NCBI RefSeq assembly: GCF_020405185.1
Contig: NZ_CP084463.1
Span: 1 to 64,000, forward strand
Source: Halomicrobium salinisoli
GTDB taxonomy: Archaea; Halobacteriota; Halobacteria; Halobacteriales; Haloarculaceae
Direction: 5' to 3'
Length of the DNA stretch: 64,000 nucleotides
Made by a program: the position numbers and the translations under genes
Shown: positions 8,328 to 17,069 of the stretch, in pieces
Layout of the letters: every line of letters begins with the position of its first letter
How positions within the stretch are numbered: the first letter of the stretch is position 1
Notes under the pieces: generated by a model
Databases searched by the model: none
The model's input: only the letters and a program-made list of their open reading frames with translations
What the model was told of the DNA's origin: nothing

Positions 8328-8921
8328 GTGTCCGACGTCGTTCTGGAACTGCCGGGGACACTCCGGTCCGAGTTGAAAGCGCCCTTCGGTCCGATCTACA
8401 CCGACGCCGACGCGTTGCTCGCAGACGCCGGCGAACCGGTCGTCGCGGTGGGCGACATCGTCACCTACCACCTGCTGGAGGCGGGCTACGTCCCGGCGGT
8501 CGCGTTCGTCGACGAGCGGACCAAGCGGGCCGACGTCGACCCGGAGGTCCGCGAGGCCATCGAGGCCCGGCGGAGCGACGCGGGCGCTGGCTCGGACGCC
8601 GACGGACGGGAGCCGTCCGGCTTCGACCGCGAGCGGACCGTCGACAACCCGCCGGCGACGCTGACCGCCGCCTTGCTGTCGGCGCTGTCCGACGGGCTGG
8701 CCGAGGGCGGCACGACGCTGGTCCGCGTCGACGGCGAGGAGGACCTCGCGTCGCTGCCCGCGGCGCTGGCCGTCCCCGAGGGCGGCAGCGTCGTCTACGG
8801 CCAGCCTGACGAGGGGATGGTGCTCGTGACCGCCGACGACGAGACCCGCGAGCGCATCGGATCGATCGTCGATCGGATGGACGGGGACGCCGGGCGAGCG
8901 CTGTCGCTGCTGGGTGTGTAG
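8328..8921 (+). CDS. GTP-dependent dephospho-CoA kinase (DUF359)
   Basis: A 197-residue member of the archaeal GTP-dependent dephospho-CoA kinase family, which performs the last step of CoA synthesis in place of bacterial CoaE. Typical segments are PFGPIYTDADAL, VGDIVTYHLLEAGYVP with VAFVDERTKR, and VDNPPATLT in the middle. An Asp/Gly-rich insertion (about residues 84-102) separates the two halves. It starts at a GTG one base after spt4, keeping the operon continuous. In many archaea ribosomal protein S24e follows; here the next gene is convergent trmG10, so that tail of the cluster is absent. Confidence 0.88.
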   Translation: MSDVVLELPGTLRSELKAPFGPIYTDADALLADAGEPVVAVGDIVTYHLLEAGYVPAVAFVDERTKRADVDPEVREAIEARRSDAGAGSDADGREPSGFDRERTVDNPPATLTAALLSALSDGLAEGGTTLVRVDGEEDLASLPAALAVPEGGSVVYGQPDEGMVLVTADDETRERIGSIVDRMDGDAGRALSLLGV

Positions 8922-8948
8922 ACTCGTTTTCGCGGACCGTCGCGCCGC

Positions 8949-9977
8949 CTACCGCAGCACGTGGACGTGCCGGACCAGCGACCGGTGGACCCGGCGCTCG
9001 AAGCGCGATTCGACCGTCCAGCCGGCCGCTTCCGCGGCCTCGGTCCAGTCGCGGTCGGCGACGAGGACACCTCTGGGCGCGACTCTGTGGGCCTCCGCGA
9101 GCGCGCCCGCGACGACGTCGGCCAGGTCCCCCTCGATGCGGGACTGGCGGCCGTAGGGAGCGTCGAAGACGACGGCGTCTGCCGCGCCGTCGCGCAGCGG
9201 GAGCGCGGTCGCGTCGGCCCGCGCGACGTGGAAGTCGTCGACGTACTCGGCGAGGTTCTCGCGGGACCCGCGGACCATCTTCCACTGGGCGTCGGTGCCG
9301 ACGACGCTGGCGCCGACGAGGCCGGCCTCGACGAGGATCCCGCCGGTGCCGCACATAGGGTCGACGACGCGGCGGCCGTCGCGCGCGCCGGCGACGTTGA
9401 CCAGCGCGCGGGCCTCCATGGGATCCATGCTGCCGGGCTGGAAGAAGGGCCGCTCGGTGGGCGCCGGCGCGAAGTCCCGGCGGGTCTCGACGGCGAGCCA
9501 GCCCAGCGCGCAGACGCCGTCGGCGTCGGCGGGGACGTCGCTGGCGTCCCGGACCTCCTCGGCCGCGCCCGCTCCGGCCGCCGGGGCGTCGCCCGCGGCG
9601 AACAGCGCGCGCAGCTCGTGGTCGGGGTCGTCGAGGTCCACCTCGAAGCCGCGGTCGACCAGAGCGCTGCCGAGCTCGCGCTCGACGCGCTGGGTGTCGA
9701 CGCCGGTCGTCGAGCGGACGTCGACGGCCCGCACCGCGACGGTGCCCGCGCGGTCGACGGCGGCGGCGTCGAGCGCCCCCCGCGCGCTCGCGACGTCGGG
9801 GTCACAGGTGGCGACGAGTTCGCTCGCGCGGTGGGTGTAGGCGAGGTCGGGGGCCCGTTCGGAGAGGCCGCGAGCCGTCGCCAGACCCGGCGCCAGCGCG
9901 GTCACGTCGCTGGCGGCGCTCTCCGCCTCCCGGACCGCGAAGGCGTCGTCCTGGCCGGCGAGTTCGAGGACGTACAC
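8949..9977 (-). CDS. trmG10: tRNA (guanine(10)-N2)-methyltransferase, THUMP domain
   Basis: A 342-residue SAM-dependent enzyme that dimethylates G10 of tRNA. The N-terminal half is a THUMP-type RNA-binding domain. The C-terminal Rossmann domain shows MDPMEARALVN, DPMCGTGGILVEA as the SAM loop, and the catalytic motif written FDAPYG (N-P-P-Y type, here D-A-P-Y). The gene starts at a GTG (9975-9977). It is convergent with the dephospho-CoA kinase, with 27 bp between stop codons, and divergent from TBP. The archaeal Trm-G10/Trm11 family assignment is firm; mono- versus dimethylation cannot be read from sequence. Confidence 0.88.
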   Translation of the reverse strand: MYVLELAGQDDAFAVREAESAASDVTALAPGLATARGLSERAPDLAYTHRASELVATCDPDVASARGALDAAAVDRAGTVAVRAVDVRSTTGVDTQRVERELGSALVDRGFEVDLDDPDHELRALFAAGDAPAAGAGAAEEVRDASDVPADADGVCALGWLAVETRRDFAPAPTERPFFQPGSMDPMEARALVNVAGARDGRRVVDPMCGTGGILVEAGLVGASVVGTDAQWKMVRGSRENLAEYVDDFHVARADATALPLRDGAADAVVFDAPYGRQSRIEGDLADVVAGALAEAHRVAPRGVLVADRDWTEAAEAAGWTVESRFERRVHRSLVRHVHVLR

Positions 9978-10136
9978 ACCCGAGGTGGGGTCACCGAGGG
10001 GTTTCAGCGTGCCGGTGGCCGACGGCCGGCGGCGCCGCCGGCAGTGCCACCGGTCGACGCCTCGACTCCCCGTGACCGACGGACGCCGGCGGTGCGACGC
10101 CCCAGCGGACCGACCTGTCAGTGCGTGCCATCAACC

Positions 10137-10144
10137 TTTATAAA
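10137..10144 (+). promoter_or_regulatory. TATA box of the TBP gene
   Basis: TTTATAAA centred 31 bp before the TBP start codon, followed by a second AT-rich run (TTAAATA). This spacing predicts transcription starting within a few bases of the ATG, a nearly leaderless mRNA. Confidence 0.75.
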
Positions 10145-10171
10145 CCTTAAATACGTGCTTTAAGTCGAGAC

Positions 10172-10732
10172 ATGGTTGACCCCAAGGAGACAATTAATAT
10201 CGAAAACGTCGTCGCCTCGACCGGCATCGGCCAGGAACTCGATCTGCAGAGCGTGGCCATGGACCTGGAGGGGGCCGACTACGATCCCGAGCAGTTCCCC
10301 GGACTCGTCTACCGCACGCAGGACCCGAAGTCTGCCGCTCTCATCTTCCGCTCCGGCAAGATCGTCTGCACCGGCGCCAAGAGCACCGACGACGTCCACG
10401 AGAGCCTCCGGATCGTCTTCGACAAGCTCCGCGACCTGAACATCCAGGTCGACGAGGACCCGGAGATCGTCGTCCAGAACATCGTCACCTCCGCCGACCT
10501 GGGGCGGACGCTCAACCTCAACGCCATCGCCATCGGGCTGGGGCTGGAGAACATCGAGTACGAGCCCGAGCAGTTCCCGGGGCTCGTCTACCGGCTGGAC
10601 GAGCCGGACGTCGTCGCGCTGCTGTTCGGCTCGGGCAAGCTGGTCATCACGGGCGGGAAGAAGCCCGAGGACGCCGAGGAGGCCGTCGACAAGATCGTCT
10701 CCCGGCTCGAGGACCTGGGCCTGCTGGAGTAG
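10172..10732 (+). CDS. tbp: TATA-box-binding protein
   Basis: A 186-residue general transcription factor made of two direct repeats of about 90 residues, the saddle fold that bends the TATA box. The repeats are recognisable from INIENVVASTGIG / IVVQNIVTSADLG and from the duplicated PEQFPGLVYR segments, with IFRSGKIVCTGAKS and LFGSGKLVITGGKK ending each half. It recruits TFB and RNA polymerase. The length is standard for archaea. Haloarchaea often carry several TBPs; this one looks like a full canonical copy with an acidic C-terminal helix. Confidence 0.97.
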   Translation: MVDPKETINIENVVASTGIGQELDLQSVAMDLEGADYDPEQFPGLVYRTQDPKSAALIFRSGKIVCTGAKSTDDVHESLRIVFDKLRDLNIQVDEDPEIVVQNIVTSADLGRTLNLNAIAIGLGLENIEYEPEQFPGLVYRLDEPDVVALLFGSGKLVITGGKKPEDAEEAVDKIVSRLEDLGLLE

Positions 10733-10793
10733 TTCGCGGACGTCCACATCTCGTCTCGGTTCGATCGCACAGCGCCGCCGGGACTCTCGACCG

Positions 10794-10952
10794 CTAGAGG
10801 TCCCGCGAGTTCGTCAGGTTCCTGACTTCCCCGCCGCAGTCCGGGCACACCCGATCGCTCGGCGAGGTGAGGCGAGTGCCGCAGCCGACACATTCGAACT
10901 GTTCTGATTCGGGAACGTCGACGTTCGGTCGCATATCCGATCCATCGTTCAT
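10794..10952 (-). CDS. Small rubrerythrin-like zinc protein
   Basis: A 52-residue protein, MNDGSDMRPN at its start and CVGCGTRLTS then CPDCGGEVRN in the core: two C-x-x-C pairs 12 residues apart, the rubredoxin/rubrerythrin-like metal site common in tiny haloarchaeal proteins. The start is the ATG at 10950-10952. A TATAAGG box reading on the minus strand about 27 bp upstream supports a leaderless transcript. It is convergent with TBP. The function is unknown; zinc binding is likely. Confidence 0.8.
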   Translation of the reverse strand: MNDGSDMRPNVDVPESEQFECVGCGTRLTSPSDRVCPDCGGEVRNLTNSRDL

Positions 10953-11130
10953 CGTTCCGCCTGTTAACTTCGATCCTTATACACGAAGTACTGTATTATC
11001 AAACGTCCGTTCACTCGGTCGCCGTCGTGCGATTCCGGTCTGGGACACTTTTCAGGGCCGCCGGATCCGCACCCTGAGCGACTGACGATTTTCGAAATCC
11101 GGCCGTAGATGTGGACGAACGTGGGAGTTA

Positions 11131-11155
11131 GATACAGGTAACGTGGGCCTGTATC
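11131..11155. promoter_or_regulatory. Inverted repeat upstream of small zinc-ribbon gene
   Basis: Perfect 8-bp arms GATACAGG and CCTGTATC separated by 9 bp, ending 11 bp before the ATG at 11167. It could be an operator for a dimeric regulator or an mRNA hairpin. Confidence 0.5.
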
Positions 11156-11166
11156 GGTCGGTAGCG

Positions 11167-11283
11167 ATGATAGAGTACGAATGCCGGAACTGCGGCGGCG
11201 TGACCGAGCGCGGACCGCTGTCGGTGACCTGTCCGGACTGCGGCGGCCCGCTGCGGCGGCGCGCCGGCGGTACGGAAGAGTAA
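11167..11283 (+). CDS. Tiny zinc-ribbon protein
   Basis: A 38-residue protein with ECRNCGG and CPDCGGPLRR, two C-x-x-C knuckles 13 residues apart and a basic tail ending GGTEE. It resembles the rubrerythrin-like domain of the protein encoded at 10794-10952 on the other strand. The ATG at 11167 has a palindrome immediately upstream. It is followed after 32 bp by a membrane protein gene on the same strand. Such single zinc-ribbon proteins are widespread in haloarchaea and mostly uncharacterised. Confidence 0.7.
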   Translation: MIEYECRNCGGVTERGPLSVTCPDCGGPLRRRAGGTEE

Positions 11284-11315
11284 CGGACAAACGGGGGGCC
11301 GCCGAACCCCCGGCC

Positions 11316-11687
11316 ATGGTCGCACCTCTGCAGGCCGGGTTGCCGGGCGCCGGCCTCGTCGCTATCGTCGTCACGGCGCTGGTGACCTGGCTGTTCTACG
11401 CCGTCACGCTCCACCTGGCGGCCACCTTCTTCGTCGGCGACGTGCCGACCCAGCCGGCCGCCGCCGCCGCCGTCGCCCCGGCCGTCGTCTCCCTGCTCCT
11501 CCAGCAGTACGCCGGCAGCGGGCTCCTGATCCTCGTGTCCGTCCTGGCGACGGTGGCCGTGGACTTCGCCGCCGTCAGCTACGCCTACGGGCTGGAGTGG
11601 CGCTCGACCGCGCCGCTGGTGGCGCTGCACGTCGCGTTCGCGACGCTGCTCGGGTTCGCGCTGAACAACATCTTCGGGTTCGTCTAG
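11316..11687 (+). CDS. Multi-TM membrane protein, function unknown
   Basis: A 123-residue integral membrane protein with about four hydrophobic helices (from LVAIVVTALVTWLFYAVTLH, then AAAAVAPAVVSLLLQQ, LLILVSVLATVAVDFAAVSY, and PLVALHVAFATLLGFALNN). The ATG at 11316 is chosen because the in-frame sequence upstream overlaps the zinc-ribbon gene and is Arg-rich. No family recognised. It is convergent with the next gene, with 29 bp between stops. Confidence 0.65.
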   Translation: MVAPLQAGLPGAGLVAIVVTALVTWLFYAVTLHLAATFFVGDVPTQPAAAAAVAPAVVSLLLQQYAGSGLLILVSVLATVAVDFAAVSYAYGLEWRSTAPLVALHVAFATLLGFALNNIFGFV

Positions 11688-11716
11688 GCGCGGACGACGG
11701 GTCGGGCGCGACCCGG

Positions 11717-12181
11717 TCACCGGCGGCCCAGCGCGATGCCGGCGAACGCGACGACCGCAAGCTGCACGCCGACCGCGGCGCCGGAGCCGACGGTCGTGGC
11801 GACGCCGACGAGCGGATCCTGCCGGGCGTCGAGGGCGAACAGCACGGCCGCGCTCCCGACGACGAAGGCGAACGCCGCGACGGCCCCGGCCACAGCGGCC
11901 GCCCGCACGTCGCCGTTCGGGTCGCCGCTGCGCCTGCCCGCCCGGTACGCGACGCCGAACAGCAGCCCGTAGGCGAGCGCGAAGGCGACGAACCGACCGC
12001 CCAGGGTCGACAGCGAGACGACCTGTGGCGACGCCGCGTCCGGAGCGAACTCCAGTACGAGGGGCGGGACGCGCCGCGCGACGCTCGTCGCGAGCGCCAC
12101 GAGGCCGGCGACGGCCGCGAGCGCCGGGAGCGGGGCGGTAGTGCCGGCTGCCACCGCCGCGTCGTCGGAACGAGCCGTCAT
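11717..12181 (-). CDS. Multi-TM membrane protein, function unknown
   Basis: A 154-residue protein with four predicted helices; the first (PALAAVAGLVALATSVARR) follows a short polar N terminus, and the others lie near residues 65-85, 95-118 and 128-150. The ATG at 12179-12181 is preferred over a GTG two codons upstream. No recognised domain. Its 5' end faces the 3' end of the AAA ATPase gene on the same strand, 129 bp away. Confidence 0.6.
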   Translation of the reverse strand: MTARSDDAAVAAGTTAPLPALAAVAGLVALATSVARRVPPLVLEFAPDAASPQVVSLSTLGGRFVAFALAYGLLFGVAYRAGRRSGDPNGDVRAAAVAGAVAAFAFVVGSAAVLFALDARQDPLVGVATTVGSGAAVGVQLAVVAFAGIALGRR

Positions 12182-12310
12182 TCGCACCGCCTCCCGGCGG
12201 CGCTGAGAGCGATGCGTCTGGTACCTATCTGGACGGGGACCATGTGCCCTCGCTCAGGGGGCGCGAAAATGAACGTTCCGGCCGCGGAAGCGACGGTCTC
12301 GGCGGCTGGG

Positions 12311-13732
12311 TCAGTGGTCGTGGTCGTGCCCGTGATCGTGCCCGCCGCCGTCGGGCGCCCCGCCCGACGAGGATCGGCTCCCACCGCTCGCCTCACCGCC
12401 GTCGGAGGCGGCCTCCGAGTCGCCCGCGCCGGAGATGTCGCCGCCGGCGACCAGCGCGTCGTGGTCGCCCTCGATCATGTCCATGTTCTTGAGGTTGTCC
12501 CGCTCCTCGAAGTCGGTGACGGCGTCCCGGAGGTCCTGCTGGGTGAGCGTCGTCCGCTCCTCGGTCAGGGCGTCCAGCACGGCCTCCCGGAGCACCAGCC
12601 GGAGGTCGGAGCCGGTCAGCCCCTCGGTGATGTCGGCCAGCTCGTCGGGCTCGAAGTCGACGATGTCCATCTCCTGGGTGACCACCCGGAGGATGTCCGA
12701 GCGCATGTCGCGGTCCGGCTTGGGGAAGTTGACGATCTCGTCGAAGCGCCGCCAGACGGCGGCGTCGAGCTGGTCGGGGTGGTTGGTGGCGCCGATCAGG
12801 AGCACCTCGTCCTGGATCAGGCTGACCTCGTCGATGCTCTTCAGGAGCGTGTTGACGGCGCGCTTGATCGCGGCGTGCTCGTCGCTGGAGCGGGTCTTCG
12901 CGACGAAGTCGAACTCGTCCATGAAGAGGATACACGGCGAGAGCCGCTTGGCCACCTCGAAGGTCTTCTCGACGTTCTTGGCCGTCTCGCCGAGGTACTG
13001 CGAGGTGATCATCGACAGCTTCACCTCGACGAACGGGAGGTCCAGGTCGTGGGCCAGCGCGCGGGCGACGCTCGTCTTGCCCGTGCCCGGCGGCCCGACG
13101 AACAGGAGCTTGCCGATCTCCCGCAGGCCGATGTCGGCGAGGTAGTCGCGGTGCTCGATGGCCTTGACGATCTTGTGGATCTCGGCCTCCTGATCGGCCG
13201 TGAGGACGAGCTGGTCCATCGTCATCTCGACCTCCTCGGGGGCGCGGACGTCGACGAGGTCGAGCATGCCCTCCTCCTCTTCCTCCTCGTCGAAGGCCTC
13301 GTCCAGCAGCGAGTCGATCAGCGCGCGGTCGGCCCGCGCCGGCCGGTTGCGCTCGCGGGCGAGTTCGTAGTCGACGTCCTCGAACTCGTCCCCGTACTCG
13401 GCGGCCAGCACCGGGTTGTCCATCAGGCGACCGGCGTCGGTCCGCTTGAGGTACCACTCCTCGGCCATGTCCCGATCGGTGAACTGCAGCGTGCCGGAGA
13501 AGTCGTCGCGGTCCGTGAACATCAGCCCCGAGATGGCCTCCCAGGGGCGTTCGAGGCCCGTCGCCTCGGTCGCCGCCGACGCGGTCGGCGACAGCGGCCG
13601 CTCGATCTCTCCGTCGCTCCAGAACGCCGCCCGGTAGGCCGGCGGCAGGTCGTCGGGGTCGAGCTCGCGACGCTCGGAGTACACCTGCGTCGTGAGCAGA
13701 AACTCGACGACCGCTAGCTCCGGATCACTCAT
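12311..13732 (-). CDS. AAA+ ATPase with C-terminal histidine-rich tail
   Basis: A 473-residue AAA-family ATPase. An N-terminal region of about 200 residues with an acidic run (DEEEEEEG) precedes a single ATPase module: Walker A GPPGTGKT, Walker B CILFMDEFD, sensor-1 LLIGATNHPDQLD, and the arginine-finger segment VWRRFDEIVNFP. It most resembles the classical AAA clade (Vps4/katanin/CDC48-like). No protease motif (HExxH) is present. The last 12 residues are GGGHDHGHDHDH, preceded by a Gly/Ser-rich linker, which looks like a metal-binding tail. The ATG at 13730-13732 is used; a GTG two codons upstream is possible. The gene lies 48 bp from the antiporter gene on the same strand. Confidence 0.85.
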   Translation of the reverse strand: MSDPELAVVEFLLTTQVYSERRELDPDDLPPAYRAAFWSDGEIERPLSPTASAATEATGLERPWEAISGLMFTDRDDFSGTLQFTDRDMAEEWYLKRTDAGRLMDNPVLAAEYGDEFEDVDYELARERNRPARADRALIDSLLDEAFDEEEEEEGMLDLVDVRAPEEVEMTMDQLVLTADQEAEIHKIVKAIEHRDYLADIGLREIGKLLFVGPPGTGKTSVARALAHDLDLPFVEVKLSMITSQYLGETAKNVEKTFEVAKRLSPCILFMDEFDFVAKTRSSDEHAAIKRAVNTLLKSIDEVSLIQDEVLLIGATNHPDQLDAAVWRRFDEIVNFPKPDRDMRSDILRVVTQEMDIVDFEPDELADITEGLTGSDLRLVLREAVLDALTEERTTLTQQDLRDAVTDFEERDNLKNMDMIEGDHDALVAGGDISGAGDSEAASDGGEASGGSRSSSGGAPDGGGHDHGHDHDH

Positions 13733-13780
13733 CCCCACATGCGTACTCCCGCAAACGGGATAAGTGACTCGAAGCGGTCG

Positions 13781-15664
13781 CTACGCGAGCCCGGCGTCGA
13801 CTCGCGCGATCCCCTCCCGGACGGACTCGCTCCGGCCGATCAGGGTGAGTACGTCGCCCCGCTTGACGACGAAGTCGCTGTCCGGGACGTCCGCCTCGCC
13901 GTCCCGCGAGACCAGCGCGATCATGCAGGTGTCGGGCAGCTCCGTCCCGATCTCGCGGATCGACGTCCCGACCAGGTCGTCGGCGGTGACCTCGACCTCC
14001 TCGACGTCGCCGACCCGGCCGACGTCGGTCATCCAGCGGGCGATGGCGGGGCGCTCGATCTGGTTGTCGATGGCCCACGCCGTGGCGATGTCGGGAGAGA
14101 TGGTGTTCACGCCGAGGTCCTGGAAGGCCTCGACGTTGTCGGCGTCGTTGGCCCGGGCGACGATCCGGTCGACGCCGAACTTCGACTCCGCGAGCTGGGC
14201 CACCAGCAGGTTCGCGTCGTCGTCGCCGGTCGCGGCGGCGACGATCTTGGCGTTCTCCGCGCCCGCGGCGCGCAACACCTCGGAATCGGTCCCGTCGCCC
14301 CACTCGACGGTGTGGCCGTCGTTGCGCGCGCGCTCGACGGTCGCCTGCCGCTTCTCGACGATCACGACGTTCTCGCCTCGCCCCTCGAGGCGCGCGGCGA
14401 GCGACCGCCCCACCTTCCCGCCGCCGACGACGACCGTCCGCATCGGGATCACGTCGAGGTACTCGGCGACGTGGCGGGCCAGTCCCCCCTCGAAGACGGC
14501 CGTCAGCAGGATCGCGAGGAAGACGGTCCCAAGCAGGATGTTGGCCTGCTCGACGAGGGCCGGCTGACCCAGCTCCTCTGCCGCTGCCTGCAGTTCGACC
14601 GCGAACAGCGTCGCCACGGACGCCGGGATGATCCCGCGCGGGCCGACGAAGCTCATGAACGCCCGCTCCTGGAGGGTGAAGCGGTCGCCGACCGTCGAGA
14701 GGAAGACCAGCGCCGGACGGATCACCAGCGCCATCGCCGCGACGACGATCAGGCCGGGGACCCCCACCTGAACGAGGGTTTCGACCTCCAGCAGCGCCGC
14801 GAGCGCGATGAACACGAAGGAGAGGACGACCAGCGTGACGTCGCCCTTGAAGTCCTCGACGTCGGCCTCGTAGGGGACGTCGGCGTTGCCAAGCAGGAAG
14901 CCGGCGGTGGCGGCCGCGGCGACGCCGGCCTCGGTGGCCTGGGAGTTCGCCACCGCGTAGGCGAGCAGCGCGCCGGCGAGCGTCAGCAGCCGGGCGTTGC
15001 GCGGCGCGTCGCCCGGCGAGAGGTCGACGTAGCGCAGCAGGTAGTAGACGACGCCCGCGACGACGACGCCGACGAGCAGCCCGACGCCCATCCGGCTGAG
15101 GAAGGCCGTCACGAACCCCTCGGCGACGGCCTCGGGGTTGACCGTCTTGAAGAAGACGATGGCCATGATCGCGGCGGTGACGTCGTTGATGATCCCCTCG
15201 GTCTCCAGCGCGGCGGCGACCCGGTCCCGGACCGGGACGACGTCGAGGATCGGCGTGACGACGGTCGGTCCCGTCGCGACCAGCAGCGCCCCGATGGTGA
15301 AGGCGAGGTTCCACGGGACGCCGAACGCGAACCGGACGGCGACGGACGTGCCGACGAGCGCGATGACCGCCCCCACGGTCACCAGGCGGATCGCCGCAGC
15401 CGGCGCCGTGCGGATGCGCTCGACTTTCAGGTGGAACGAGCCCTCGAAGACGATGATCGCGACCGCCAGACCGACGATGGTCTGGAGGCCCGTGATCCCG
15501 AAGGTGTCGGCGGTCACGATCTGGAGTCCGGGCTCGCCGAGGACGAGGCCGGCCGCGATGTAGAAGATGATGCTGGGCGTCCGCAGCCGAGAGGCGATTA
15601 TCTGGGCCAGGACGCCGATAGCGATGATCCCGGCCACGAGCAACAGGAGGCTGGTCTCCGCCAT
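13781..15664 (-). CDS. Cation/proton antiporter with C-terminal TrkA-N/TrkA-C regulatory domains
   Basis: A 627-residue protein. The first 400 residues are a CPA-type Na+(K+)/H+ exchanger membrane domain with about 12 helices, with ATGPTVVTPIL as the conserved unwound-helix region and FVGPRGIIPASVATLF as the late NhaP-type motif. It is followed by a TrkA-N Rossmann domain (TVVVGGGKVGRSLAARL, binding NAD(H) or nucleotide) and a TrkA-C domain at the end. Such fusions are KefC/NhaP-like and nucleotide-gated. The start is the ATG at 15662-15664. It is divergent from a second antiporter gene 121 bp away, so the two probably share a control region. Confidence 0.9.
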   Translation of the reverse strand: MAETSLLLLVAGIIAIGVLAQIIASRLRTPSIIFYIAAGLVLGEPGLQIVTADTFGITGLQTIVGLAVAIIVFEGSFHLKVERIRTAPAAAIRLVTVGAVIALVGTSVAVRFAFGVPWNLAFTIGALLVATGPTVVTPILDVVPVRDRVAAALETEGIINDVTAAIMAIVFFKTVNPEAVAEGFVTAFLSRMGVGLLVGVVVAGVVYYLLRYVDLSPGDAPRNARLLTLAGALLAYAVANSQATEAGVAAAATAGFLLGNADVPYEADVEDFKGDVTLVVLSFVFIALAALLEVETLVQVGVPGLIVVAAMALVIRPALVFLSTVGDRFTLQERAFMSFVGPRGIIPASVATLFAVELQAAAEELGQPALVEQANILLGTVFLAILLTAVFEGGLARHVAEYLDVIPMRTVVVGGGKVGRSLAARLEGRGENVVIVEKRQATVERARNDGHTVEWGDGTDSEVLRAAGAENAKIVAAATGDDDANLLVAQLAESKFGVDRIVARANDADNVEAFQDLGVNTISPDIATAWAIDNQIERPAIARWMTDVGRVGDVEEVEVTADDLVGTSIREIGTELPDTCMIALVSRDGEADVPDSDFVVKRGDVLTLIGRSESVREGIARVDAGLA

Positions 15665-15785
15665 CGCGTAGCCAGTCGGCTGCCTCCGCAAAAAAGCCGT
15701 CCTCCGGGACCCCGACGACGCGGTGGGCCGGTCGCATGTAACCTGTAATATTCCTTTCCTGTCGGGCGGTCGAACCCGCGAACCG

Positions 15786-17027
15786 ATGGTCGAGTCCACC
15801 GGCTTCGACGTCTTCTCGCTGCTGCTCGTCCTGACGCTGGCCTGGGTCTTCGGCAACGGGGCCGAACGGCTCGGCTATCCGGCGCTGATGGGCGAGATCC
15901 TCGCGGGCATCGTCTTCGGGCCGGCGCTGCTCGGACTGCTGCGACCGGCGCCGTTCCTCGACGTCTTCTCGGAGCTGGGCGTGTTCCTGCTGATGGTCTA
16001 CGTCGGGATGGAGGTGGACCTCCACGACCTCTTCGAGCTGGGCCCGCAGTCGCTGATGATCGCCGTCGGCGGGTTCCTCCTCCCGTTCGGACTGGGGTAT
16101 CTCATCGGCGAGTACGTCGGCGCGACGCTGGAGGAGGCGCTGTTCATCGGCATCGCGATGGCGGCGACGTCGCTGGCCACCAAGTCGCGGATCCTGGTGG
16201 ACCTCGACCTGCTGGACACCCGCATCGCCGGCGTGTTGCTCGGCGGGGCGCTCCTCTCGGACGTCGGGATCATGGTGGTGTTCGCCGGCGTGCTCGGGTT
16301 CGTCGAGACGGGATCGGTGACGCCGGTCGGCCTCGCGACGGTGGTCGCGAAGGCGCTGGGCTTCTTCGTGGTCGTGCTGCTGATCGGCGAGTACCTCCTG
16401 CCGGTCCTCTGGCGGCGCCTGGAGTCGCTGATGCAGCGTTACGGCTTCGTCGACAAGACGTCGGCGTTCTCCGTCGCGCTGCTGGTCGCGCTCTCGTTCG
16501 CCTACCTCGCGGCGGCGGTCGACCTGCACATGATCATCGGCGGCTTCGTCGCCGGGATGTACCTCCGGCAGGCCCAGCTCGAGCCGGACATCTACGACCA
16601 CATGCACGACGTCATCTACGACCTCGCGATGGGCTTTTTCGCGCCCATCTTCTTCGTGACGATCGGCTTCGAGCTCACCCTGAACGTGTTCACGGAGGAC
16701 CTCGCGCTGCTCTCGATCGTCCTGGCGGCGGCCTTCGTCGGCAAGATCGTCGGGAGCTGGCTGTTCGCGGTCCCGACGAAGCTCACGAGCCGGGAGGGAC
16801 TCGTCATCGGCTTCGGGATGAACGGCCGCGGCACCGTCGAGATCATCATCGTCTCGATCGGCCTCTCGGCCGGCGTCATCACCCAGGAGCTGTTCTCGAT
16901 TCTGGTCTTCATGGCCATCTTCACGACGGCGCTGGTCCCGGCCACGATGAAGCTCGGCGTCGACTGGCTCGAGCGGGCGGACGAACTCGTCTACATGACC
17001 GGGGACGCAGAGACGGGCCTGGACTGA
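15786..17027 (+). CDS. Kef-type cation/proton antiporter
   Basis: A 413-residue CPA2-type monovalent cation/proton exchanger with about 12 hydrophobic segments. It shows LGYPALMGEILAGIVFGPALLG near the N terminus, GVFLLMVYVGMEVDLHDL (the Kef-type G-x-E-x-D motif), and GFGMNGRGTVEIIIVSIGL near the end. There is no soluble regulatory domain, unlike its divergent neighbour. The ATG at 15786 follows an AT-rich TATA-like segment (GTAACCTGTAATATTCC, 15737-15753). Likely role: K+ or Na+ homeostasis and pH control in the membrane of a salt-in organism. Confidence 0.9.
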   Translation: MVESTGFDVFSLLLVLTLAWVFGNGAERLGYPALMGEILAGIVFGPALLGLLRPAPFLDVFSELGVFLLMVYVGMEVDLHDLFELGPQSLMIAVGGFLLPFGLGYLIGEYVGATLEEALFIGIAMAATSLATKSRILVDLDLLDTRIAGVLLGGALLSDVGIMVVFAGVLGFVETGSVTPVGLATVVAKALGFFVVVLLIGEYLLPVLWRRLESLMQRYGFVDKTSAFSVALLVALSFAYLAAAVDLHMIIGGFVAGMYLRQAQLEPDIYDHMHDVIYDLAMGFFAPIFFVTIGFELTLNVFTEDLALLSIVLAAAFVGKIVGSWLFAVPTKLTSREGLVIGFGMNGRGTVEIIIVSIGLSAGVITQELFSILVFMAIFTTALVPATMKLGVDWLERADELVYMTGDAETGLD

Positions 17028-17069
17028 CCGGCGTCCGCTCCGGCGGTACGCGCGCCCGCCGCCGCCCGC

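Noticed and set aside
13725..16607. 960-codon minus-strand open frame across the antiporter region
   Set aside because: It overlaps the real antiporter genes in other frames; its composition is Arg/Asp/His-rich without motifs.
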